Under the pieces are notes generated by a model. That model saw only the letters and a list, made by a program, of their open reading frames with translations. It did no database searches and was not told the origin of the DNA. Position numbers and translations under genes: made by a program. From positions 21,248,001-21,312,000 of the forward strand of contig NC_046676.1 in NCBI RefSeq assembly GCF_003369915.1: a stretch of DNA of 64,000 nucleotides, written 5' to 3'. The stretch is from Drosophila miranda (lineage: Eukaryota; Arthropoda; Insecta; Diptera; Drosophilidae). Below are positions 46,908-57,419 of the stretch, piece after piece (positions within the stretch are counted from its first letter, which is position 1; each line of letters starts with the position of its first letter).

Positions 46908-49065
46908 ACAGCCACAGTACCACTACATCACCACCAGCGGGGAGGACGGACAGACCCCAACAACCATAGTTTTCGAGAACTATAATGGCGGCATGCCCGC
47001 ATCTGTTGCCCCTGCCACGCCCACGCCTGTGTCGGTGGCTGCCTCGCCGGCGGCCACAACGACAACCACCACTGCCCTGGTCAACACGGACGGGACGATC
47101 ATCGAGTTCGATGGGAACACCTACGAGGAGTACCATGTGCTCAAGAGCGAGCCGGGGAGCAGCGACTGCCTGAGCAATGGTAGCAGTGCCGTGGCGGCGG
47201 ACATCATCAAGTACGAGCCGCAGCCAGTAGAGGAGGATGACGATGACGATGGCCTGCAGGTGAAGTACGAGGAGCAGGAGCAGGACCTCGACCAGGGGCA
47301 GGACTACGAAGAGTACCAGGTGATCAAGGCCGAGGTGGAAGCGGAGGCGGCGGAGCAGGCGGCCGGCGCGGTCACCTACACGATCTCCAGCATGACAGAC
47401 GATCCCAACCAGCAGCCGCAGCAGGCATCCTCCGGGGACCAGCCCAACGCTAGCATGGTGCCCAAGTCGGGATCGGCAGCGGCCGCCAAGCAGAAGCGCA
47501 AGCGGAAGACGCGCGTCATTGCCGAGGACGAGCAGGGCGAGTACCTGGAGAAGATGAGTGTGCGGGGCCTGGACATCGCCCGCTATGAGCACATCATCGA
47601 CGGGGTGGCCTACTGCTTGGTGTGCGCCAAGAACGACATCTTCAAGACGTTCAAGAACAAGTACAGCTTCCAGCGGCACGCCTACCTCTTTCACGAGGGC
47701 CAGAACCGGAAGATCTTCGCCTGCCCCATCTGCAACAAGGAGTTCTCGCGCCCCGACAAGATGAAGATGCACAAGAAGGACAAGCACGGCGACGTCCCCA
47801 TGCCGCCATCGGCCACCATCACGCCCCTCAAGGGGGACGGCACCCCGGCCGCAAAGCGACCGCGAACCTCCCGCACACCTCGTGTCCGCAAGTCCAAGGC
47901 CAGCGACGCAGGCACCCCCACCGGCACGCCCGCCAAGAAGCGCCTGGCGCAGATTGACAGCGTGCTCGACGATGTCCAGAACTCGGAGAGCCTCTCCGTG
48001 CCGCAATCCCAGTCCCAGTCCCAGCACCAACAGCAGCAGCAGCAGCAGCAGCAACCCATGCAGCACACACTCACAACGACGCTGGCGCCCACGACGTCGC
48101 AGCCGCAGCAGCTCCAGACACTGCCATCGCTGGACTTCAGCGGGATGATCCTGCCGGGTGGCGCTCAGCTGGCCCTGGCCAATCCAGGGGCCAGTAGCTC
48201 CATGACTCTGCAGCGCGGTGCGACCACGCCCAACGGCGGACAGGCGGGGACGGGGCCCACGACGACGCTCATCTACTCGAATCAGCTGGAGCTGCAGCAA
48301 GCGCTGCTCCAGCAACAACTGCACGGCCAGAGCATCATGATCCAGGACCAGTCGGGTAACCTGGTGCCCCTGCAGCTGGACGGAAGTCAAACGATATACA
48401 CGACGGCCGCGGCACCGCAGCAGCGAGGGCAGGCGACCACGGCCACGTACCAGACGACTCAATCGCAACAGCAGCAGCAGCAGTTGGTGCAACATCAGCA
48501 GCAGCAGCAGGCAGTGGTTAAGGTGGAGGGGCAGTCGCAACCCCATTACGAGATGGAGAACGTGACCTACCTGAGCTCCACGGCGGCGGCCACGCCGGCG
48601 ACGGCCGAGCAGCAGCACCAACAACAACAGCAGCAGCAGCAGCACGTGATTGGAACGGTGCAGAGCTACCAGATCCTTACGCCGGATGGCCTGCAGAGCT
48701 TCCAACCTAAGCTGGAACCGGGGGAGATGGGCGATCTGTGCCCCTATTCACAGTACACGTTCCAGCCCACGCTCAACGCGAACGCCCTAGACGCGCACAC
48801 GCAGCAGCAGCACCACCACAACCAGCAGCATCACCACCACCAACAGCAGCAGCAGACGCATCTGCTGCAGCAGCAGCAGTTCGCGACCCACAATCCGCAC
48901 CAACAGTTCATGGAGCTGAAGAACGAGCTGCTGATCAAGGGCAGTGACGCGTACACCCTGGACGCCGGCTCCATGTACCACCTGCCCTTCTCGCCCACAT
49001 CGATGATCAATGCGGTGAACGATGTGAACACATCGTCCCTGCTGGAGACCAAAGAAATTAGGTAA
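46763..49065 (+). CDS. Q-rich exon with two C2H2 zinc fingers (alternative 3' exon or separate gene)
   Basis: An open exon of about 766 codons ending with a stop at 49065. The 5' limit is uncertain. An AG at 46762 gives phase 1 and joins in frame to the Kdm4B exon ending 45104, reading ...NNNAA-DNVVTTISSSS. The better-looking AG at 46784 would need a phase 2 donor that I do not find. Content in order: His/Gln-rich start; acidic patches with two YEEY.V(L/I)K repeats; a basic NLS-like KQKRKRKTR; an atypical finger CLVC...HAYLFH; a standard finger CPICNKEFSRPDKMKMHKKDKH; a basic RPRTSRTPRVRKSK; then several polyglutamine tracts and hydrophobic Q-rich activator-like blocks. This is a DNA-binding transcription factor architecture. 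I do not recognise a named ortholog. Poly(A) signal at 49410. Confidence 0.7.
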
Positions 49066-49409
49066 ACACTTCCGCTAATCCCTCTCCCTAATCTACTCTA
49101 CTCTACATCCCTTTTCTAGATCTGTCTCTCTGTATCTCTCTATATTTTCCCTAGTGTAACACGCTCGTCTAGTATCTGTCTCTATATATATATCTCTCTC
49201 TCTCTCTCTCTGTCTTATCCCTAAAATGCTCCTCTATCTGTCTCTTTCCGTTGAATCTGCTCAGTAGTCGGCGGCGAAGCTGCAAGTCGCTTGTGTACCG
49301 TTGTGTTTCCCATTTCCACGTATTTAGTGTCGATCAACGCCGTTGTACTATATGCTACTAAAAAAAAACACTGCAACAAGAACAACGCATAAGAACAATG
49401 AAAGTACAA

Positions 49410-49415
49410 AATAAA
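49410..49415 (+). terminator. Poly(A) signal after the zinc-finger exon
   Basis: AATAAA 345 bp after the stop at 49065, followed by further AATAAA words. Confidence 0.5.
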
Positions 49416-51086
49416 AATAAAAGCTAAATGAAAGGAAACCACCGAAAATGTACATTAAGCATTTACCAGTTTAGTTTTAACTTAGTCCTATGCATATTTT
49501 ACTTTATTTAGTATAATTATTCTTTTGTACCGTCTAAGAGTAACCTTATTTACTATTTAGTAGAACTTAGTTTTTTTTTTTTTTCCCACGATATTTGCCA
49601 ACATTTTTGTGCATTTATTTATTGTTTCACCCACTCTCCACGCTGTACATAGAATGTGCCTTGTTGCTTCCTGCCTCATCCTCCAATTATCCCCTAATAT
49701 CATCGTTTATCCCGCCTAACACTCCTAACTCCTAATGTGATATATAGTAATCAACTTGTTGCCCGGTTTTTGTTCCGAGACATAAGTTTATGTTCAAATA
49801 CGTTTTATACCTCAATGCAATTTTGTTCTTTTTCTTTCTTTTCTCTTGTTTTATTTTATGTACACACAACCAACCCACCAACCAACCAATCAATCAATCA
49901 ATCAAACAAAAAAACCAATATAACACGCGCGTATGCATAATATCGAAAAAATCGCTAACAGCTACGATATATCAGAGGCCGTGCTATTAGCCCTTTAAAC
50001 AATCTGAACCGCCATCGAAAGCTGCAGCCAAAGTACCAAAAAAATCTAATTTAATCAAATCAAATGAAAACTATAAACTCACTCTCGCTGAAACAAGAGA
50101 AAACGCCAAGAGTGATAGAAATAGAAAATGCCTCCTCGAGAGAAAAAGCAACGCAAATGGAAGCCAATTTTCAATGTTTGCTGAGCTGGGCAACCCTCAA
50201 AATACTTATATATAAAGTATATACCCATAATACTCACTGTCTCAGCTCATTGATGCATTCATTCAACCATTCGATCTACCAATCAATCAATCATTCCGCC
50301 ATCATCACTTGTTGTGCCTGTTCCTCTCTCTGTGTGTGTGTTTTGTGTGTAACATCAGAAAATCAAAAAAAGATCCGATCATCATGAAATACTATAAGCT
50401 GCATAAACGATCCACAGCACACTTAACCAATATATAAAATAACAAATTTAACACATAATCAATTAAAATTGGACATTTAGTGCAAGGTATGTGTACTTTT
50501 ATTTATTCGCTTTTCGTTTTTGTTCGTTTCGTTTTGTGTTTCTTGCGTAACCCTTTTCCCCCTCGTTTTGTTACTAACCGAATGTCGTCCCTCTACCAAT
50601 TGGCTCTTTGACCATCGCTTAACGGAATAGTAGGGTCCTGTCCTCACGAATATTCATACATGCATGTGCCAGTGTTTGGCAACACACACATGGTAAGGCC
50701 AGGATTGCACTTGCAACATGCATGTGTGAATGGCTATGGAAAGCGGGGGAGGAGGGGAATAATCCGCAGGCATCCACACAACATCCACATAACATACATT
50801 CGATTTCCACAAAGCTATCAGTCATTCATATAAGTACAATTATAATTTACTAACCCAGATTAACAGTGATTAAGCCTACCTAAATTACCAAATTACCAAA
50901 ACGAAACCACATAAGAAGATTGAAGCAAAATTGCTAATGAAAATGTTCTTTTTTATTTTTTTCTTTTTTCACCCACGAAAATAATTTTTCGTTCGTCCGT
51001 TGTTTGTGTTATTTCTTATGATTTGCACACGAAAATTCATCAACATGCGACATGAATCACAAAAAACAACAACCGAACAACCACAG
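49416..51086 (+). other. Spacer or intron between the two alternative tails
   Basis: No coding exon is recognised. A short TTTAG-TGCAAG-GTATGT arrangement near 50474-50488 could be the end of a small untranslated exon. The rest is AT-rich with CAAT repeats near 49890-49905. Confidence 0.35.
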
Positions 51087-52639
51087 GTTCTTCTAAACAC
51101 CACAACAACCACAACCACATCTCCAAGAACAACAACCAGAAGGCAATGTTCAAGCGGCCATACACACCAAGCATTCACATACCCACCACCAACAACAAAA
51201 ACAACACCACCACCACCAACACGAACCACCAGAACCAGAACCGTACCCAAAACACTGAAGACTTGCAGCGTCGCCAAGCGGAAGCGAATCGCATTTACTA
51301 CGAAGAGATCGTCCTGAAGCAGGCACAATCAAAATCACGTGCCAGGCGCCTAGCCAGCAGCACAAGTTGCAGCGACAACCACAGGGGCACTCTCAACAGC
51401 AGCTTCGTCGACAAGTTTGCCGACTTTGTTACACACAAGACAAGAATGCCCATGCCCGACCCCAACCACCAGACCCATGCCGTGCCGAATCCCAGAACTA
51501 ATGCAAATGCTGTCTCATCTCTCATTCCTCCCCTCAACACGAACAGTGGAAGCAACGCCAACGTCGGCTCTGGAGCTGCTAGCAACTGTGTCTCTGTGGT
51601 GAGTGGCAGCGGAATCAATGGCTTCAAGGCCGGAGCCAAAAAGACGCCGGTGATCCTGCTAGCCGCCCGCGGCCCTGGAAAGCATCAGCCCATCAGCCTC
51701 ATCAACGGCACTGCCAAGGCCGGAGCGGGCGGTGTCACGTTGCTGCGCGTCAATTCACAGCCCAGTCGCAACCAGCGACAGGTCATCGTCGCCCCAGAGC
51801 AGCAGGTGCAACAGCAGCCGGAACTGACTGACGAGGAGGCGGAACAAATGGCGGAGCTAGCGGAGGATGAGGAGCTCGACGAAGATCTAGAGGATGACGA
51901 TGATCTCTCCTCTTCCACCGCTCAAATCCTGCGCAAGTTCCGCATTCCCAAGGGCACGGCCCTGACTGCCAAGTCTGGGGACAACTACCTGGCCATGCCC
52001 ACGCCCACACCCTCACCCCCAGGGGGCGTCAATGCGGGTAGCTCCACCGCTGATGCTGGCAACTACATTGAGAACGAAGAGGAGCTCATCGAGGAGGTGC
52101 ACGAGGATGATCTGGTCGAGGAGATCATCGACGAAGAGCACTGCGAGGAGCAGCCCGAACTGGAGGATGATGGGACGACGGCCGACAACGATGGCCCATG
52201 CCATTCAGTACCAACGCCAGTGGCAGCGACTGCCCCGGCGGCCCAGCAGTTGCTGCTCACCTCGGCACCACAACAGCCGCCGCTGCAGCTGCAAACTGTG
52301 AGCTCCAATGGAACGGTTACTTACCTAAATCTGCCACCCAACACGATCCTGCTGCAGTCGGCCGATGGCAGCATCATTGCAGCCACCCAGGTGCCGCATC
52401 CGAACAAGGCCGGCCAGCATCAGCTCATCGCCTTGCCGGGCAACGTGGCTATGGCCGAACCGGCACCTCAGACCTCGGCGGCGCCCACGCAGACCCTGCT
52501 CCTGACGGCCGACGGCACGGCCATTCCCATAATGGCGAATGTTGCGCCCCAGCAGCAACAACAGCACCACCAGCAGCAGCAGCAGCAACAACAGCAACAG
52601 GCGGCTGCTGCTGCTGCTGCCCAGCTGTTTGCCGCGTAG
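51087..52639 (+). CDS. Second alternative 3' exon: acidic, Q-rich tail
   Basis: An open frame from an AG at 51086 to a stop at 52639, about 517 codons. Entering at phase 1 it joins in frame to the Kdm4B exon ending 45104 (reading NNNAAG-SSKHHNN). It could alternatively start at Met 51146 (MFKRPYTPSIHIP). Content in order: Asn/Thr-rich start; a helical segment LQRRQAEANRIYYEEIVLKQ; NSSFVDKFADFVTHK; basic GAKKTPVILLAARGP; an acidic EELDEDLEDDDD block; a second acidic block EELIEEVHEDDLVEEIIDEE; and a Q-rich end with LPPNTILLQSADGSIIAATQ before polyglutamine and polyalanine. No enzymatic or DNA-binding domain is visible. The style resembles transcriptional activation regions. Confidence 0.62.
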
Positions 52640-54048
52640 GGGCTAATGGGTGGCCAAATGGGTCGATTTTTGAACAGTGCCACCATAATGCCGACCACTT
52701 ATTTCTTTTAAGAATCGCCAGTCGATTAAGCAAATGTATCACAGATCCATAAATGGTGTTGCTCATGCGGCAAGGCGTTGACTTCATAGTTAAGCCTTGG
52801 CTCGTCAGCAACAGTTCGTTAGGGGTTCCCAGTTCTCGATTGAAATCGTCGCATTTGGCCACCCATGGGGCACGGGGAAGGGAAAGAGCAATTTGGGATA
52901 TAGGGCAATAGAATCAGTATAAGAAACACTCACAAAAAGCCAAGCTAAAAAAACTTTGATATTACTACAATGTTGGATGTGCATAGAAAATTTATTTTTA
53001 TACATATAATCGAAAAAAGGAAAATCAAATGTTGTTCAACACGCCCACACACACACACACAAATAACAGACACAGCGTTGTAAAGGAATCAAATATGTAC
53101 ATTTCAAGAAAAAACTTAAGAGCATCTTACATTTAAATTATTTATACGACTAAGCTAGCATTAAACGTTAAGTGCAAAGACGAGACACACACCCAAACCA
53201 GTTGTAACTACTCGTATTACCCCCGCTGCCCGAATGGAGCGGCGGAATATGTTTAGCCTAATTTACGAGAGTAGCATTGCATCGTATTCATTTCTGACTA
53301 GTATATGTATGTATGCACTACTCTAAATAGAAGAGATACGAATGCATAGCTACGAATATAATTTTGTTCCTTTTTACGTATCGAGAAATAGAAAAAAATA
53401 CCTATTTCATCTAGTATTTCGTCACTAAGTTCACAGTCTATTTATTTATTCTTGTTAATCGATATCCCATGCGTATTCATATAGCCCGCGTCGCGTCGTC
53501 CCTTGTCATTATGGTTTCTTTTAGCTGTTTCATGTTGCATATTCTTTACGTGAAATATTATACATTTATATGTATGTTTTATTTGCAATCCTGTTATGCC
53601 ATTCATTTAAGAGTAAAAGAATTCAAGCATAGCACTGACCGAAACTACTTTTAAGTTGTGAACTCCGACCCTACCCTGCCCCACTCGATACTTAAAGCTA
53701 AAAAGTATTTTTCATATGATTAATAAACCCCTACACCTAAATTACAGTTAAGCACCTCCTACCCACACCATTACATAAAATAGCTAACATTAATGGAAGA
53801 CAATGATTGAAAAACGTATATAAAACTTGTAGTCTAAGACCCACAAAAACAAACAAACAAACAAATATGAAAAGAGAGTTGCACTTCTTGTAAGATATAC
53901 TTCTAGATTAAGGTCTAACGATAAACGAAGCTAAACAGAAAGCGAATAAAAATCAGCATCTTGAGCAGCCTACAATATGTATAATAACGAGTCTTAAACT
54001 AATATTACTTTACGTATATAAATATATATATTTATTATAAACAATAAA
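52640..54048 (+). other. Long 3' untranslated region
   Basis: AT-rich, noncoding and gene-free. It ends at the AATAAA at 54043, next to the opposed DUF1091 cluster. The length (1.4 kb) is typical of a regulated developmental transcript. Confidence 0.5.
54043..54048 (+). terminator. Poly(A) signal of the distal tail
   Basis: AATAAA in a very AT-rich context at the end of the 3' untranslated region, before the convergent minus-strand genes. Confidence 0.55.
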
Positions 54049-54189
54049 ATACAATTTTAAAAATTTAAAAGCTTGCTGTCATCAACCAAAAACAGAAGCC
54101 GCCAGAGACAGGAGTCTCTGCCATCTGCTGGGGTCGGCTGGTACTTAACTAGATGAAGTCGAAATTAGTTTTCTCCATTAGTATTCCAC

Positions 54190-55023
54190 TTAATTCCCAA
54201 TTTGTATGGGTATAATGGCGGTTTGCAGCGTATCCTGGATATTGGTTCTGTTCATTGGCTTGGTTCTATTTCGTTTCGACGTCACTGGAATCATGGACTG
54301 GGCATACAACTTGATCGTACCCAGACATAGGGGTGGCTTGTCTCTGTAGTTTTCAAACGAAGTCAGCGAAACTTGGTAGTAACCCAATGGCAGCTTAATA
54401 GGCACAACGCTCTCATCTATGAATAAATCACGTGCAAACATGTGGCCCTGAAATAAAAAGTCACATGAAGTTGCCAGCTATAGAGTTACAGTTTTCGATC
54501 TTACCACAAATGGGCATGAGTGATTGAAGTTGGTATAACGTTTGATCAGATTCCACATGTACTTTCCATAAGGGCTATGATTTCTTCGGCCAATAATGTC
54601 GCATAGATTAACCAAAACATCCACCAAAAAAGGATGATACTTATTGCTGTAGTCTTGTTTAAAGACTTTTATACGAACCTGCAATCGGAAAAGTTAGATC
54701 AATGGCTATGGCGTTCAAGTTGCAGGAAAATGTTTCAGCTTTCGCTTACCGTCATATTGTTCACAGGCTGCAGAAAATACACATCCATCTGGGCCACGGC
54801 CATATTCCAGTTTATGGCCTTCAGGATGCAGGAGGCATTAGTACTGAGCTTTGGAACGGTGAAGCATTCTAAATTCGTCGTCTTATATATTACCTTAGGT
54901 TCGCAGCACTTGAAGTAAATATACATGTTCAAATAAACCTTATTTACAACAATTATCTAACAACTACTTTACCACGTTCCAGATCAGCAAGGCGCCAACA
55001 AGTAAAGCCACTGACAAACGCAT
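54190..55023 (-). CDS. DUF1091 secreted protein, copy 1
   Basis: Four exons (55023-54973, 54908-54750, 54678-54505, 54447-54190) encode 213 residues. Exon 1 is a signal peptide (MRLSVALLVGALLIWNV). Later exons carry the family core: RIKVFKQDYSNKYHPFLVDV, NLCDI, NFNHSCPF and GHMFARD...DESVVPIKLPLG, then SFENYRDKPPL. DUF1091 proteins are a large, fast-evolving insect family of MD-2-like secreted lipid-binding folds, related to CheB proteins expressed in chemosensory hairs and often found as tandem clusters. A function in contact chemosensation is possible but not shown here. The exon 2 and exon 3 lengths (159 and 174 bp) equal those of copy 3, which supports the models. Confidence 0.8.
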
Positions 55024-55236
55024 TATTGAAACTAAAATCCGATTTCGAGATGCGTATGTGAATATAGGTTTCCATTTAAAAAGTAATTTACTTTTCTCAA
55101 TTAAACGATATTTAAATGTAAATTTAGTTGTTAATTACATTAAATTATACGCAAAGCTGGTCTTCACAGCTTGGGTAACATTATAAACCGATTTAAACCA
55201 CATTTATTTAACGAATTACAACATAAAAAAAACGAT

Positions 55237-55820
55237 TCAGTTCTTATTCTTCTTCCTTATCACCGGTATCATAGACTGGACATACCAAACAATGCCACCG
55301 GCATGGTCTGGTGGCCTGGTTTGGTAATTCTCCATAATGGTAATGTTGATTTTGTATAGACCTAATGGAAAATAGTTTGGCAAATAAGACTCGTCGAGGT
55401 AGGCGCCGCGGGCGATTTAATGACCCGCATACGGGCAGGAGTGATTGAAATTCGTAAACCGTTTGGCCACTTTAATAGAAATCACGCCAAAGGGCATAAA
55501 ACTCCTCCTCGAAAGGAAATCGCATATATTAACGATGACGTCCACAAGAAATGGCTGGTACTGGTTGCTGTAGTCCCTTTTAAAGAGCTGAATCCGTACC
55601 TAAGCAAGCAGATGCAATTAGTTATGATTTGGGGGTTCGAGGGGTTCGCCGAGAAGGGTTCAGACGGTTCACAGAGCTGTCCACAAATGGCGGAATTAAA
55701 TATTTTCTGGAAACTACGAATTACACAGACTATACTTACCAACGTTCCGTGAAGAAAGAGCTGCAGACCCACAAGTGCTATGAAGTACATGGCCAGGACT
55801 GCAAGATTTATACTGAACAT
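55237..55820 (-). pseudogene. DUF1091 copy 2, broken
   Basis: On the minus strand the exon 3 equivalent (about 55605 downward) reads VRIQLFKRDYSNQYQPFLVD and FNHSCPYAGH, then a TAA where a Leu codon is expected, then IARGAYLDESYLPNYFPLGL and onward to a stop at 55237. The intron that splits copies 1 and 3 between CPF(V) and GH is cleanly missing. Upstream there is no full exon 2. Only a short hydrophobic stretch (MYFIALVGLQLF) before a GTAAGT donor near 55735 remains. The 137 bp between that donor and exon 3 cannot hold the 159 bp exon. An unspliced or extended transcript would not make a whole protein, so I call it a pseudogene. Intactness of other splice sites was not assessed. Confidence 0.65.
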
Positions 55821-56306
55821 ATTAAAGCATTTAAAAGCCCTATTTTAAAACAGTTCACTCGTGAACGATCGCTCACTGACATCTCCCTGATATGTTGGTT
55901 CGGCTTGAATGCTTTCATTTAAGGAACACGAGTGTACGCGAATAAATAGAAGCTCCGTCAGCCGTGGCAGCCAGATTGTCCATTTTGGTGGCCCTTGTTG
56001 GACCTGGCCTTCGGTTGAGAGGAGATACTCGGGCTCAGCTTTAGAATGTTAGAAGCTATTATAACTAAAATTTCACTGCCATGCCATGCCACTCGCCCAA
56101 ACAATTGGCCAGCTTAAATCAGCTGAGGGACTTGGCGGCTTTGTTTTGTTTCGCAATTGAGATGGCAGTGCTTCGATAAATCACGCGACAGATGATCGCT
56201 GGTGGTGGCAGTTCCTCAAATTAAAATCGATGCAAATAATGACAGCGCTGCCAGGTGTGTTTAATTGAAACGTCAGGTAACGCTTGGTACACATTTAAAT
56301 TTAAAT
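55821..56306. other. Spacer between DUF1091 copies
   Basis: No gene seen. The palindrome-rich CGTTCACGAGTGAAC region near 55854-55868 and AT-rich sequence are the only notable items. Confidence 0.4.
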
Positions 56307-57079
56307 TCAAACCATCACGACGGTCAATGTAGTTCTTTTACCCTTAATTGTTTTTGGTTTCCTCTTGATTCGCATGATCTCCCAATACCAATTAACAGTG
56401 CCATAGCTCGCTTTGCTCCCTTCCGAATAGGTTTCGAAAAATGTCGAGGATATCCAGTATGCCCCCATTGGAATGGATGACGGTAAATTGCTGGTTTCGA
56501 AAACCATGTCCCGCGCGAAGAGATGACCCTACAATAGTTCAGAACGGAGTTATTCAGTCCCTAGGAAGAAATCTTTGCTGCTAGTTACAACAAAAGGACA
56601 AGAGTGGTTGGCATTCGTGAACTTGTTCAATGTTTTCCACATCAACAGGCCGTAGGGTAGGAAAGCCTTCCCAGCTATCAAGTCGCACAAGTTAAACGCA
56701 ACATTCGCCAGAAATGGTTTATACTGGTTGTTATAGTCCTTTTTATATAGCTTAATATGCACCTGCAAGCAAACTTTTCTCAGATATTATTCGCTAAAAA
56801 TTAGTATTCCTTCTTACGGTTGGATTCCTTAAGGGTTCTTTAAGATGACAGTCCATTTGAACAAGCGACTTCTCCCAAGCTACCGCCTTGAGGTAACATG
56901 TGACATTTTCAACGAACTGCGGATTTGTTTTGCACTCAATTTTTGTTGTTTTCAGTACCAATTCGGGTACACATCCCTGCCAAAGAGAGTCCTTAGAATT
57001 AAATCGGTATAGCGCGTGAAAAAAAAAGGTTTCGTACCTTTGGGAAAACCACCAGCAAACAGAGAAGAACGATCATCAT
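56307..57079 (-). CDS. DUF1091 secreted protein, copy 3
   Basis: Four exons (57079-57038, 56976-56818, 56762-56589, 56528-56307) encode 198 residues. A signal peptide MMIVLLCLLVVFPK makes exon 1. The mature protein has GCVPELVLKTTKIECKTNPQ, a conserved CYLKAVAWEKS, VHIKLYKKDYNNQYKPFLAN, NLCDLI, NANHSCPFV and GHLFARDMVF. Its C-terminus is shorter than copy 1 by about 12 residues, ends basic and lacks the SFENYRDKPP form. Exon lengths of 159 and 174 bp match copy 1 exactly, showing a tandem duplication. As with copy 1, this is probably a secreted small-molecule or lipid carrier in sensory or reproductive tissue, inferred from the family. Confidence 0.78.
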
Positions 57080-57419
57080 CACGATCGCATGGAAACTAGC
57101 AACTGAAAGAGTCTAGTCTACCTTTCACCCTAACGATTTAATGGCTTTATAAATCACATTTTTCCCTCGTAATTACACTACTAATCTATGTAAAGATCAG
57201 TTTGGTTTGATTGAAAAGTCGTACAGCTTCTAATGATCGTGCTCTATGAAAAACGGAAACCTTTTTTTTTTGTTAGAAAACTATACCTCAGAGTGATATA
57301 TGTATTTCAGTAGTAGCTTTCCCGATTCGATTCGGAACATAACCAAAGACTAATTACTAGCATTGAAATTCGTTTAGGCATTAATAATTTCAGTGATCTG
57401 AGTTTGATGCTTATCGAGC
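57080..57419. other. Spacer between DUF1091 copy 3 and AGBE
   Basis: AT-rich. It holds the copy 3 promoter and the AGBE 3' untranslated region, and no gene is seen. Confidence 0.4.

Noticed and set aside
46711-48705. A 664-codon open frame on the minus strand opposite the zinc-finger exon
   Set aside because: It is the antisense of CAG-rich coding sequence and reads as runs of Leu/Leu and Arg. It has no domain, and the plus-strand frame contains clear zinc fingers.
51087-51145. Met at 51146 as the sole start of the acidic Q-rich exon
   Set aside because: Possible, but the frame is open upstream to an AG that joins in phase to Kdm4B. I kept it as an alternative and not the preferred model.
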